This document shows positions 12,916-23,261 of a stretch of 64,000 bases of DNA, one piece after another. Numbering within the stretch: the first letter of the stretch is position 1; each line of letters opens with the position of its first letter. The notes under the pieces were generated by a model. That model was not told where the DNA came from and ran no database searches. It saw only the letters and a program-made list of their open reading frames with translations. A program made the translations under genes and the position numbers. The stretch is from Liopterus haemorrhoidalis (taxonomy: Eukaryota; Arthropoda; Insecta; Coleoptera; Dytiscidae): NCBI GenBank assembly GCA_963971575.1, contig OZ020619.1, positions 29,352,202 through 29,416,201 on the forward strand, read 5' to 3'.

Positions 12916-12923
12916 GTATGAGG

Positions 12924-13545
12924 CAGGGCAAATAACGCGTGGCCCTAGGCTGCTAAAATTTTTATGCCCCTTCAATAGACTACCTCCTTTTTTAAATATT
13001 TCTCAGTTTATCACTTTCAATGCTCAGAATGCTCAGTGCGCATAACCTGTATTGAGACATTGTGTTCCTTAATTCAATTTTAATTCTGTTAAGTTTAAAA
13101 AAAAGACCTCACTTCAAAGCAGTTAGTGACCATTAAACTAAGAAGCAGTTGTAGGACTGCTTCTATGTTAGGTAAAGCCATCTGTATTTTTTCTTTATGC
13201 ATAATTTGGTAGAGGTCTGCATGAGAATGAGGAAGTTCTTCTAAAGGGGTGAAATGCTTTTTTTTTACGGATTCCTCAAAATCTCTTAGGCCCAATGAGA
13301 TATCGACTTTTTGGTACCCATCAACATGTTCAAAAACGTATTTTGCCTTAGTTATAGGTTAACGTTAAGAGCAAAACTGGATTCAGGGTGAATTATAAAA
13401 CCCTTCGTATGGTCTGTGTTTCTTGTGTTCTAGCATATTTTATTTTTATTTTTAGTACCTATGCATCTTTTTGAATAGTGAGGTCCTCTGGACTTAGGAT
13501 TCCCTAGGCTTAAGCCTACTTAGCCTATAGGGAAATCCGGCCCTG
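12924..13545 (-). mobile_element. hAT element with exact 8-bp TSD
   Basis: The octamer GTATGAGG flanks both sides (12916-12923 and 13546-13553), an exact hAT-type duplication. The ends are CAGGGCAAAT and, reversed, CAGGGCCGGAT, so only the first six bases are shared. The interior keeps the end of a transposase on the minus strand. At 622 bp it is a deletion derivative. Confidence 0.85.
13095..13345 (-). pseudogene. hAT transposase C-terminal fragment (ZMYM1-like)
   Basis: The minus strand reads KYVFEHVDGYQ, then HADLYQIMHKEKIQ, NIEAVLQLLLSLMVTNC and EVRSFF. In ZMYM1-like hAT transposases the dimerisation region has the pattern 'FPN.E..LR..L.LPVT...ERSFS', which this follows. Only the tail remains; the catalytic region is absent. 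It lies inside the hAT element with matching direction. Confidence 0.65.
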
Positions 13546-13553
13546 GTATGAGG

Positions 13554-14508
13554 TATTATTTTTTTTCTTCTCTTTACTGTAGCTTTTAATAAGTGATATT
13601 TTTGGGGTGCTATGGGAAGAGCTATCTAGAAACGAAGTATCCCACTTATTATTTACTTAACATTGAAAATACATACAAAAGAGAGGTTTAAAACAAAGAG
13701 ACGACTATTAGACGACAAAGTTCTAATTTAAATTGAAATATCTCACTTATTTACGTTACAGCAAAAATGTACATTACAAAAACCGTACGAAGCACGGATA
13801 TTCCAGCAAGTTTTGAATAAATGTAAAAAAATATATATGTATTAATAAAGAAAGGTCAATTATTTTTGTTTTATCTCAGCATTCCTGTCATATCTTGGCG
13901 TACAGTGTATTATTTATTTTCCGTGATACAGCAGATCAATCTGGTTGATCATGAAAGGGAGCGATAGATGTAATCCTGAAGGTATTAAAAAATTCAACTC
14001 TAAAGCATTATGATTTCTTGGAAAAGACGAGGTTCGAGCGCTAGTTTAAGAATTCAATACAGAGGTGTGTGCTTAAAAGGAAGCAAGATTTTAACGATTA
14101 CAATAGAAAGGCGTTGTAAAATATTCAGAAATATATGAACAGCATTGTTATGCTGTACAATACATTAAAAGTAGCGTAAAGTAAAATGAATGAAGATAAT
14201 ATCGACATGGTTCATGAAACATATGGATAAAGATTGTTAATAAATGTCGAAAACTTTAGGAAAACGAAAGAGATATTAGTTCCCGAAGAATTAGTGTAGA
14301 AAAAAATAAATAAAAAAAGGATACAGTGCCTAGGGAAAAATAGAAGATTGATCCCGGACATCAAACTTATTAATAGTAAAATTAATACGTTAAATTCATT
14401 GATGTAATTGTTGCAGCTCGATGAAACATGATGAAAATTTTGGAAAATTTGAAATTAAAATGAAACACTTGCTGTAAGTTCCACTTAATATATTGTAAAA
14501 TATATAGA
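13554..14508. other. No recognisable feature
   Basis: AT-rich sequence without a recognisable open frame. One short stretch near 13735 contains ATATCTCACTTATTTACG, related to the units at 12.9 and 29-32 kb. Confidence 0.35.
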
Positions 14509-14510
14509 TA

Positions 14511-15407
14511 CGAGGTCTGTTCAAAAAATATCGCGAATTTTGAATTTCCGCGGGTTACGTATATTCGATTTTCGATTTTTTTTGTGGCGTTATGTTGGTA
14601 CTCATGTCTCTCACTTATGCCGACAAGTTCGGCCATTTTGAATGTTCCGTTAATTTTTGACAGTTGCTTTGCTTGCACGTGTTTTGGCTCGTCTTCGATT
14701 TTTGCCTATACCAAAAGATGGATCAAAAAATCTGTATCAAATTTTGTGTGAAAAACAAAATTAAGTACACGGACGCATTCCGAATGTTGACTGTGGCATA
14801 TGGTGAAGCTACCTTGGACCGAAGCAACGTTTATCGGTGGTACAAAATGTTCTCAGAGGGCCGAGAAGATGTGAACGACGATGAGCGTGCCGGACGCCCG
14901 AGCACGTCAACAACAGACGAAAACATTGATGAAGTGAAGAAAATAGTATTGGCCAACCGTCGAATCACCGTTAGAGAAGTTGCTGAGGACCTAAACATAT
15001 CGATTGGCTTGTGCTATTCGATTTTTACCAATGATTTGGGCATGAGACGGGTCGCACATCACACATCGTTGCTTGTGCGCGAATTTTTGGCCAAAAACAA
15101 CACACTAATAATGCCGCAGCCACCGTATTCCCCAGATCCCCTGTGACTTTTTCTTGTTCCCGAAACTGAAGAGGCCCATGAAAGGACGACGCTACGCTAC
15201 GAGTGAGGAGATAAAGGCGGCATCGAAGGAGGAGCTGAACAAGATCACAAAAAATGATTTTTTCAAGTGGAGGATTGGAAAAAACGTTGGCACAAGTGTA
15301 TAATATCTGGTGGGGATTACTTTGAAGGGGACAAAATAGATATTCATGAATAAATAAATAATTTGTGAAAAAACACAAAATTCGCGATACTTTTTGAACA
15401 GACCTCG
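14511..15407 (+). mobile_element. mariner, internally deleted copy with TA TSD
   Basis: The ends are inverted repeats beginning CGAGGTCTGTTCAAAAA, with a few mismatches, and TA stands outside both (14509-14510, 15408-15409). The length of 897 bp is short of the usual 1.3 kb, matching the deletion seen in the gene. The ends are clean and well matched, so it may have been mobilised by an active relative. Confidence 0.92.
14718..15343 (+). pseudogene. mariner transposase with catalytic core deleted
   Basis: The frame starts at the ATG of MDQKICIKFCVKNKIK and contains a full N-terminal helix-turn-helix domain (KCMFSEG-type WYKMFSEGREDVNDDERAGR, then VREVAEDLNISIG). After DLGMRRVA it jumps directly to HTSLLVREFLAKNNT, which in mariner lies beyond the first two catalytic aspartates. 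About 400-450 bp are therefore missing. The third aspartate survives in PPYSPDP, where a frameshift follows; in the next frame the tail reads CDFFLFPKLKRPMKGRRYAT and ends near 15343. A protein from this copy could bind TIRs at most and cannot cut DNA. Known family: mariner with D..D34D catalysis. Confidence 0.92.
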
Positions 15408-15517
15408 TACATAATATTGATAGATGTAGCTGTTACCTCTTGATGGAACATTTTAAATAACATAGAAAAAACACAAAACACACTTGGTTAAAGTTCCACA
15501 AAATTAATTTATTAAAT

Positions 15518-15562
15518 TTCTTAATATATATAATTCGGCTCATTACGCCATCATCAGAAGAA
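15518..15562 (-). ncRNA. Hammerhead-ribozyme-like motif (PLE), degenerate
   Basis: On the minus strand: helix I 5' side TTCTT, box CTGATGA, an unpaired T, helix II GGC with loop and GCC, then GAAT in place of GAAA. A TA-rich helix III follows, then helix I 3' side AAGAA, complementary to TTCTT. The expected cleavage site is between 15523 and 15522 (ATT before AAGAA). The GAAT change and the extra T after the box argue against activity of this copy. Confidence 0.6.
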
Positions 15563-15639
15563 TGAGATATTACAAAGAGTGTTGACAAATTATGACTAAC
15601 TGTACAGGTATAAACTATTTACTAATAACGGAGAGGGGA

Positions 15640-15845
15640 TTAGGGAATACCATTGACCAACGTCTTGAGTATCGCCGATTCTAACAGATCTAGTTCATTT
15701 ATGAATTTATGCCCTTTCTTAAGTACATGTTAATTTCAAAAGCTTCTAAGAAATACATTGGTATATCGCATTGGTTTTCCTGATGTAGGATGTTTAAATT
15801 TTCTTCTTTACAATGATGATCGTTATCTATTAAAATCAATTGTTA
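15640..15845 (-). pseudogene. Penelope-like GIY-YIG domain, C-terminal end
   Basis: The minus strand reads LIDNDHHCKEENLNILH, then IPMYFLEAFEINMYLRKG. After a 1-nt frameshift it continues HKFINELDLLESAILKTLVNG. The order 'AxHLIDNxH...ILH...LEAxEI..Y....NE....SPLL' is typical for the end of PLE proteins. Only about 65 codons remain. The domain would normally nick DNA for target-primed reverse transcription. A stop codon lies just upstream at about 15846, where the opposite-strand piece begins. Confidence 0.65.
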
Positions 15846-15885
15846 CGATTGTGAGGCTTACTACGTTGGACGAAACGTAATTTTG

Positions 15886-17188
15886 TTCGAAACTTCTCTC
15901 TTCCTGATAATTAGAGCCCTGCAAATCCGCGGATAACCCGCGGATATCCGCCATATTTCTGCGGATGCGGATAAATTATCATTTTAATCGTGCGGATGCG
16001 GATCGGATGTGGATTATATATCATTATCCGCAATATCCGCGTGAACATTAAATCTTCGGTTGGACGCTTCTTTCTGCGGAAGACCCGTTTAGAACCCCAA
16101 AAATGTATCGCTGGCATTTGTATTGTGCTTATGACAAGTGTGAAATAATAATACGTTACGGCACTTTTTACTTTTTTTACTCTTCCCATAAAGACGTATT
16201 TTACTCTTACTTAAATAGTTAAATATAGTAGAGTTTATATAACAGTCGTAGATACAACAATTTCTTTGGATTTATTGCGTTTACTAATTTAAAAATAATT
16301 ATGTATCGCCTTATTTTGTAGTTTTGGAAATATTAGTAAAGTTTAACCATGGTAATTTGCCACATTTAACAACATAGAAGCACATATCAAATTAAAAAAA
16401 ATAAAAGTATCTTAAAATTCTTGAAATCGTCATATAACTTTCATCTTTTAATAACAGGATGAATTTAAGAATTTAGTGTTATTATTAAGAACTTATTTTT
16501 TTAAATTTGCTAATCTTATAGGACTTTCCTTGTTATTTATTGGTCATAAATGTGATAAATTAATCTGTTGTTAATTAGATATTGCTGATTAAAGTTTTAC
16601 ATTTTATATAAACTTGATTTAAGAGTCGAATAATTGTAATTTCCGTCTTTATTTTTTAATCTTTATAATCTCAGTACGACGTTAGATAGAAAACATATTT
16701 CTGAACCTTCAGTCTTAGGAGGGTTTTAAAACAGCGATATGCCAAATAAGGCGAAACATGTTAGATATTTCCAAACAGACAGCAAATACTGTGAGGATTG
16801 TGCGGATATTTTTGCGGATGCGGATCGGATGCGGATTTCATATTTACATAGGCTGCGGATGCGGATCGGATGCGGATGCGGATCGGATGCGGATGCGGAT
16901 ACAGAAAAACGTATCCGCGCAGGGCTGTATTGATAATATAGTTTCGTCTGCATCGATGCTGTCTACATGTTTTTTACTTCTTCTCGTACGTGTAGCAATG
17001 TACTAAGAAGAACCATAAGTCATTTGAGCTTGCGCCTTAATATCATGAAATTTGTCCCGTAATGTATCTAAATATGCGACTAATGATTGTAACAAATCAA
17101 TCGTTATTTTCAGATCTATTGTGGAAGATTGCAAAGAGATATTAGTATTGAATCTTGAAACAACATTAAAAAATTCCAAAAATGACAA
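15886..17188 (-). pseudogene. Older hAT transposase fragment (ZMYM1-like), split by hAT element
   Basis: The minus strand at 17188-17003 reads VVSRFNTNISLQSSTIDLK, LLQSLVAYLDTLRDKFHDIK and QAQMTYGSS. Following 17003 it continues, after one stop, TRTRRSKKHVDSIDADETILS to 16937, and across the GCGGAT hAT element with GREKFRT at 15911-15890. ZMYM1-like hAT transposases have a matching block 'SKxLQ....D...A..L..SL..F....R..F' before their DExxLSGxxKFK region. The frame runs through the insertion when the duplicated octamer is collapsed. It is a fragment only. Confidence 0.6.
15912..16929. mobile_element. hAT element rich in GCGGAT repeats, 8-bp TSD
   Basis: The ends TAGAGCCCTGC and, reversed, TACAGCCCTGC fit the hAT consensus start TA.xG. 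Octamers CTGATAAT (15904-15911) and TTGATAAT (16930-16937) differ at one base. Both ends carry dense runs of GCGGAT/ATCCGC (15920-16040 and 16795-16920), which could be transposase-binding repeats. Between them no transposase is visible. Removing the element restores the surrounding older hAT reading frame. Confidence 0.85.
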
Positions 17189-17809
17189 AGGTTATTTTGG
17201 ACCATTCAATATTTTCAGCAATAATAATACATATATTATAAAATTAATAATTATAAAACTTACAACCGGGGGTGCCAGGCCGGTCGCTCCCTCTTCCCCC
17301 CCCCCCGTTAATCCGGCACTTGTAGTACAAACCCTAAAATGAAAATTCGTACTTAACATCACATTTATTTAGTTCTGTTTTTATGATAAAGTAGGGCAGT
17401 AATACAAATACATTTTATAAGGATGATATGAGATCTTACCGGTAGTGTAAAGGAGGTGGACAACACCTACAAATTATCAAACAAGTCAAGGAACTGAAGC
17501 CTACAGTTACCAGGAATATGACTAATTTTACCTGTTATTACATAACACAAACCGGAAAAATGTCTGAGAAAAAACTAGACTGACCTTCAACTGTAAACTC
17601 AACATATGTATGTATGTCTTTGCAACGGCTAAATACATTAATATTATCACAAGAGTACATATAATATGCATAGGTTCAACCACATGTTACGGGGAAAATG
17701 ATAGAAAACCGTGTATCCGTCTATTGTCCAATAATAAAACTAAATATACCACCAATAGGTTTTTAATACATGTTGTTAATTCACACAATCAAAAACAGAG
17801 AATACAGTA
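17189..17809. other. No recognisable feature
   Basis: Mixed AT-rich sequence with a C-run at about 17296. The open frame at 17610-17960 runs into the next hAT element and is not protein-like. Confidence 0.35.
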
Positions 17810-17817
17810 CGCTTACC

Positions 17818-19005
17818 TAGGGATGGGAAAAAAACATCGATGTATCGAAAATAACGATGTTTGTTTTAAAAACATCGATGTTTTTACCAATGATGGTCAG
17901 CTGGCGATAGTATCGATAAAACATCGATGTCTACTACCGATGTCGATGTTTAAACTTTGAAATTCAGAAACTACCGCTAGAGGCGCTGGAATCTTAAAAA
18001 TTTAATTTTTATTAAAATTAGTATACAAAATATAAGCGCCATCTATTGTGATATAACAATACTAATAGTGTTAGTTCTCATTCTTCTTAGCAGTTAGCAG
18101 AATACGAAAAAATAAGAAGAAACTTCTAATTTTTGCAAACAATGCGAACGACCAAAGACGCCAACACACTTTTTCATTTTGAGTCTTGTTGACACTTTCC
18201 CAGTTGTTATTCCTCCAATCCCTGGATTTTTGTAAGTTGTCATTAGCTATTTTTTTATATATTGAAGATGGTTTTTCCTGAACAAAATGATCAAAAGCTT
18301 CAATTAATCGGTAAAAGTAACTAGAATTGAAAATCTAGTTCCGCCTAAACCAAAGGAACAGACTTTATTTCAACTTAAAAAAGTATAAAAATAATTGTGT
18401 ATGACAGTGTTATTTTTATGTTAAATAATATAAAATTAACATTAAGATTACTATATTAGTATTGTAATAAAATCCAATATTTCATTTTAGAAATGTAAAA
18501 ATAGCAAGTTCTGTTCCTTTGGCTTAGGCGGAACCACATTTTCAATTCTAGTTACTTTTACCGATTGATTGAAGCTTTTGATCATTTTGTTCAGGAAAAG
18601 TCAACTTCAATATATAAAAAAATATCTAATGAGAAATTACAAAAATGAAAATTGCGGTTAGTTCCGCCTAATCGTTTGGAATAGACTGTAGGTACAAATT
18701 AGGATTATTATATTGGGTATAATAATGTTAATGTGAAATAAATTACTATTAAAAAGGAATATTTTTATTTCAAAATCTAATAAATGCTTTTTGTGTATTA
18801 TATGTTACTTTTTTCGTATTTTATCTTTACATTATTAAATAAAACCCATATAATATAAATAAATAGCTTTTTTAATATTAATAAAACATCGATGTTTCCG
18901 ATACATCGATGTTTTTCCTTCGATGTTTTTTCAACATCGATAGTAAGGCGCCGATGTTAACATCGATGTTAAACATCGATGTTTTGCTTTCGATGTACAA
19001 CCCTA
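17818..19005. mobile_element. hAT element with repeated ACATCGATGT palindromes
   Basis: The ends TAGGGATGG and, reversed, TAGGGTTGT fit hAT. Octamers CGCTTACC (17810-17817) and CGCTCACC (19006-19013) differ at one base. Both terminal regions (17835-17955, 18885-19000) carry many copies of the palindrome ACATCGATGT, likely binding sites of the transposase. No transposase frame is seen. The interior is occupied by a nested inverted element at about 18238-18690. Confidence 0.88.
18238..18690. mobile_element. Inverted mariner-MITE halves nested in hAT
   Basis: 18238-18370 is repeated in reverse at about 18500-18632 (shared GAACAAAATGATCAAAAGCT and CTAGAATTGAAAA). The sequence belongs to the same family as 36835-37241, 37326-37512 and 42930-43040: GTTCCGCCTAA next to a GGAACAGACT-type end. 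A further end-like sequence (CGTTTGGAATAGACTG then TA) stands at 18669-18690. The structure suggests a rearranged or nested pair. Confidence 0.65.
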
Positions 19006-19152
19006 CGCTCACCACAAAACATACACGCGTTCTCCTTGTTTATGTACCCCTGCTGACCAACGCCCTCATCACGTCAACATTCGAAGGCATTAACGGTTGC
19101 CATAAGAATTGACTCTGGCTATTTTCAATTTTATTGTGCTACAACCATTTTT

Positions 19153-19730
19153 ACCGACCGCCAACATATATAAGGGAGGTATTGTGATCATACTGATTTT
19201 GACATTTCGAGATTTCGATGGATCTCCACGAATTGAGGTCCCTACATAACGTTTTGACTATTTTTAGCATGATGTCTGTCGGTCTGTCTGTCCGTCCGTC
19301 CGTCCGTCCGTCTGTCTGTCTGTGTACACGTGCATAGCAAATTCGGATAAAAGGATTTTTATGAAACTGCATATTTAAGCTTTTGATATCAATGGTACGA
19401 GTTGATCAACTTTTGGTAAAAATCGGTTGACTAGAAATGGGAGTTTACTCGTGTCGATTTTAAGAGTTTTGCGAATATTTAGCAACAGAAAAATATTTCG
19501 AAAAAAATTATTTAACAAAAGTTGCTATAAATAATAACTTTTATTTGAGACATTTTTTGATAAAACGAAATATTTGGAAACATTTTTGTAAATTTTTTCG
19601 AAATTTTTCATACTTACAACATTTCCATGGTCATGATAAATAATATCTCTGTTGGAAAATATTAGGCCAAGTTATTTCTACTCTCCGGCTAGAATGTATT
19701 TTATACAAGTACTTTATGATGGCGGTCGGT
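19153..19730 (-). mobile_element. Microsatellite-bearing TIR element, longest copy
   Basis: Inverted ACCGACCGCCA stands at both ends (19153; TGGCGGTCGGT ending 19730). Inside, on the minus strand, is a short ACAG/ACGG array (19278-19323). Sequence on both sides matches the copies at 287-1004, 30094-30602 and 40085-40640. The array is much shorter here (about 45 bp) than in copy 1 (about 340 bp), so length varies strongly between copies. No target duplication is clear and no protein is encoded. Confidence 0.75.
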
Positions 19731-19969
19731 TCTGTGGTGGCCACAGCTGATTTTTTTTAAGATTAAAATTTTAGGCCATCTTTGGATGAAGAAAAATTAA
19801 GGTGCTATTATAAAATCGCATTAATTTAGGAAAATTTTAAATAAAAATTAAACACTTAGTCTAAGTTGATTAATTGAATGAATTTTTAAATATTAATTGT
19901 TGAGTTAACTTGAAGTTTAGGATAAGGTAAACTTAAAGAGATTTTTTACTTCACAAATTATTTTATTGT

Positions 19970-20025
19970 CACTAGACGTACATTTCGGCTACGACGTAGC
20001 CATCTTCAGTATTTGAATAAAAGTG
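19970..20025 (-). ncRNA. Hammerhead-ribozyme-like motif (PLE terminal unit)
   Basis: On the minus strand: box CTGAAGA (20009-20003), an unpaired T, helix II GGCTAC/GTAGCC (six perfect pairs), GAAA, a very short helix III (TGTACG) and GTC at the expected cleavage site before 19974. CACT upstream can pair with AGTG downstream as helix I, but less regularly than at 52.7 kb. The extra T departs from the usual consensus. The downstream AATAAAATAATTTGTGAAG resembles the sequence that follows the other copies. Confidence 0.65.
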
Positions 20026-20101
20026 AAAATTTCTAGACCCAGCCGTTTAGTCATATTTCTGTTGGACAGATATACAGACATATGTATGTGATGGTATAGG
20101 A

Positions 20102-21277
20102 CAGGACGGTTCAACCTTTTTGTATTTGGGATCTACTTTTTTATATATATTGTTACCACGATCGACCAGGGCACATAACAGGCCACCGAGGGGGAGGGAT
20201 GGGCATGGAGTGGAGAAAAATTTAAAATATGTATTATATATTGCAATTTTAAAGCTATTTTCCATGCAAAAATAACCTAATACGCAAAACGATATTAAAA
20301 AAAAAAGTTTTGAAGATTCTTCATAGGTCCTCCAACTTAGGCGCTACATTTTTAGCCCAACAGTTAACACATTGATCGCCAACGAATTTTATGCAAGATG
20401 ATTAAAAAATGGTTGTATGTTTTTAAGTTTTGTCGGTTGGGATAAGTTAAAATAATGCTTTTTTTGTGTATTTTTATAAATTAGAGGTTTTTTGATGTGC
20501 GATCACCGGTCTCCTTAATAGAAAATTTAGGAAAATTATATATTACACTAGCAGACCCCTTGCCAACAACGTTGGCAAACTGGTAACGAATAAAAATCAA
20601 TATAAACAAGAATCAATTATTAAAATTTGCATGATTCTGCGTATATTAACAAAACAAAAACGTTTCTTGATTATACCTAGGAAATCCTAAAAAGTTGCTT
20701 AATGCGTGTCGTTTCAAAATTAGTAACGCGCCGGATACGGCCCGCGGGCCATATGCTGGACATCAATGGTATAGCTGTTTCGGATTATACCTAGGAATCC
20801 TAAAAAGCCGCTCAATGCGTGTGGTTTAAAAATTAGTATCGGACCGGTCAGTCCGCGGGCGTAACATCAATTAACACAACATCCTTTCATCAAGTAACTA
20901 AACGTACTGATTTGAGAGCTCAGCTTTGTCGAGGTACGTCGTTTCCCCACTCAATTCGTGGCCGCCCGCTTGCCGCAACACCCGCTAGCACCAAGGAACT
21001 TAGCGTTACGTACACACAGAAATTAGGGCTTTTATATATATATAATTGCGCCAGGCCATCATCTTGCCAGTCACTTATCTCACTCTAGCAAACTTGAACG
21101 ATTGCGCGGACGGTTACTTTTAGCTGTATTTTTTTAATTTTTAATTTATGTTTAGGTTATGTTTATGTATTATAAAATGTATTTTAAAGTACACGGAAGC
21201 GAGAGAAAACTAGAGATCTACTTAAAATAACGCCGTGATCGACCGGTAGATCGCGATCGACTTATTAGGCAGCTCTG
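20102..21277. mobile_element. hAT element, exact TSD GTATAGGA
   Basis: The octamer GTATAGGA occurs directly outside both ends (20094-20101, 21278-21285). The ends begin CAG and carry GATCGACC-like motifs (GATCTACTTTTTT at left, GTAGATCGCGATCGAC at right), common in hAT non-autonomous elements. No transposase is visible. Nested repeats occur at about 20545-20890. Confidence 0.85.
20545..20890 (+). repeat. SINE-like repeat, tandemly duplicated, inside hAT
   Basis: TTATACCTAGGAA..CCTAAAAAG with TCAATGCGTG-like continuation occurs at about 20670-20760 and again at 20788-20870. A third related copy stands just outside the hAT element at 21280-21320. The head ACACTAGCAGACCCCTTGCC resembles common insect short repeats. 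Class uncertain; I saw no clear A and B boxes. Confidence 0.45.
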
Positions 21278-21289
21278 GTATAGGAGTTT

Positions 21290-21726
21290 CTTGGTCATAC
21301 CTACGAATCCCTAAAAAGATTAGAGAGAACTAAACTAAAGATTTATTACTAATCCAGCATTGATGATTTTATATAGACTGTTTTATTGAGGAAATATTAA
21401 AGGTAGATAGGTGCAAGTTTTAATTGTGAAGTATGGAGCGTTTGACCTTTAACTGATGTAGAAGGATTTGGTGGCTTCGGTAGATCGTAGAATCCTTTAT
21501 CCTTTGACCGAGATATTTCTGTGCTATGTAGAGATAATGTTACAAAGCACTCGCCAAACTAAAAAAACTTATAAACTTAAAGTTACATATGTATATCTTC
21601 TTTTATAAAAAAAAAAACATTTAATAAACAATTTTGTTGTAATTTGAATTTTTGTACGTAAGCCTGTTGAAAAATAAATTAAATAAATAAATATAAAAAT
21701 AATAATTCTCATTTATGGCATCGTGC
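21290..21726. other. Target of hAT element; otherwise nothing recognised
   Basis: The first 30-40 bases continue the TATAGGAGTTTCTTGGTCAT repeat that was interrupted by the hAT element. The rest is AT-rich with no coding signal. Confidence 0.35.
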
Positions 21727-22037
21727 TACGAAATCAGTGTTGCCAGATGTACGATTTAAATCGTATTTGTACGATTATTTTTGCATGTGTACGATGTACG
21801 ACTTCTTGGTATCAGATGTACGATTTTTTTGATGTTTTTATTGATGAAACATATTTATTTATATAAATGTTTAGTAAGTTAAATATTAATATTATATAAT
21901 GCGATATATTGAATATTTGAGCCCTCGGATTTCAAATCAACGCGCTCTTAAATAGAATGGTTTATCTCGCTAAGATCGGGTATGCTCGGGCATATTCGAA
22001 TATTCAAAAATATAAAGCTCACTCCTCATTAGTTGTA

Positions 22038-22635
22038 CCCTTTTCACACTAGAACTTTAAGACGAGTGAACTTAAAGTTCACCGATGTTTAACATCGGTT
22101 TGCTTTCACACTTGATGTTTAAATGTCCGGTGCTGTCATCAGCTACAGTAATTTTGTCTTTAAGTTACCGTCAGGAAATTACTAGTTTTGAACTGTCTGC
22201 GCAGACGCACATTTTGAATTATTATAAACAAATATGGATATTTCATTTCATTCTACAATAGAGACAGTACAATAAAGTGTATATTACACCTGTATTAACA
22301 TGTAAGTCGATACATATTATCTCAATTATTGTAACTCTATATTTTATTAAACACATTATTAAAATAAATAATTTTATTATAACAATAAGTATAAACTTCT
22401 TATAACGTCGATGTAATACAGTATTCTTGTTTATGATAATATAAAATGTTGACAGCACAAATTCAAAGAGAATTTTTTTATAATAGAAATTATGTTGGCG
22501 ATGCGGACGATGTTTAAGACGCAGATCTCTGTCTTAAACATCGCTTGTATTTAGACGAGGCCATACGGTTTCACATTAGTGTTTAAAGCCACATTCACTT
22601 TAACATCCGATCTTAAAGTTCTAGTGTGAAAAGGG
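22038..22635. mobile_element. MITE with TA TSD, nested
   Basis: The inverted repeat CCCTTTTCACACTAGAACTT continues to about 25 bp at both ends, with TA outside (22036-22037, 22636-22637). A TA duplication points to Tc1/mariner or a related superfamily. Open frames inside have no recognisable domain. Confidence 0.85.
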
Positions 22636-22652
22636 TATAAGAGTACTGTACT

Positions 22653-22974
22653 CAGTGGCGCACCCAGGGGGGCGCCCTCCAAGAATAATGGCAATACAAT
22701 TTTTTTTAATTAGCATTATGGATCTTAGGTAAATATATAGATATGGATTTAAAAGTAGAGATGAGGACCTTTTTTTTTCTCATCACTTGTATTTTACTAG
22801 TGAAGACCTTTTTTTTGTTCATCACTTGTATTTTACAAGTGAGGACCTTTTTTTTTGCTCATCACTTGTATTTTACAAGTGAGGACCTTTTTGTTTTTTT
22901 GTCATCGAAGCTAGGAGCTTCACTTTTTTTTGTCTACCGCCCCCCCCCAAGAAAAATTCCTGGGTGCGCCACTG
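22653..22974. mobile_element. hAT MITE with internal minisatellite
   Basis: The inverted repeat CAGTGGCGCACCCAGG is perfect at both ends. Octamers ACTGTACT (22645-22652) and ACTGTAAT (22975-22982) differ at one base. The interior is a minisatellite of about 40 bp units (22755-22900), each holding GAGGACC, a T-run, CATCACTTGTATTTTAC. The same unit is found reversed at 46290-46430 and 63235-63370. Confidence 0.9.
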
Positions 22975-23261
22975 ACTGTAATTTTTAAATTAATTACACA
23001 GCAAATTTTTTGTACGATTATTTTTTAAAAAATACGATTGTTTGTACGATTTTTTTCTTGAAAATACGATCATTTTGAAGTGTTGGTACGATTTTTTCTT
23101 TTTCACCATCTGGCAACACTGTACGAAATAGGCCACCAGTTTTTAAGTCGAACCACTATCTGAGATTTTTATATTGAAATGGATTTATAAGAAAAAATAT
23201 TTAAGGCGGCGCACAACCCTATAGTCCTCAATAGTTTCTTATACAAAATCAATAATCGGAA

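Larger units (their letters stand above)
15410..15890 (-). mobile_element. Penelope-like element tail, 5' truncated, possibly inverted at its 5' end
   Basis: The minus strand encodes the end of a GIY-YIG-type domain, then an untranslated region with a hammerhead-like motif at 15562-15518, as expected for the terminal repeats (pLTR) of PLEs. At the upstream end (about 15837-15885) the opposite strand reads NCYDCEAYYVGRN, which resembles the start of a GIY-YIG domain. That suggests an inverted 5' piece. The insertion sits in an older hAT transposase fragment. No target duplication was identified. Confidence 0.65.
21735..23121. mobile_element. hAT element, TIR CAGTGTTGCCAGATG, exact TSD
   Basis: The 15-bp inverted repeat CAGTGTTGCCAGATG is perfect at both ends and the octamer TACGAAAT flanks both sides (21727-21734, 23122-23129). 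Subterminal TGTACGATT repeats occur in both arms (21745-21830, 23010-23090). No transposase. Two other elements lie inside: a TA-flanked MITE (22038-22635) and a hAT MITE (22653-22974). Without them the host would be near 470 bp. Confidence 0.93.
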
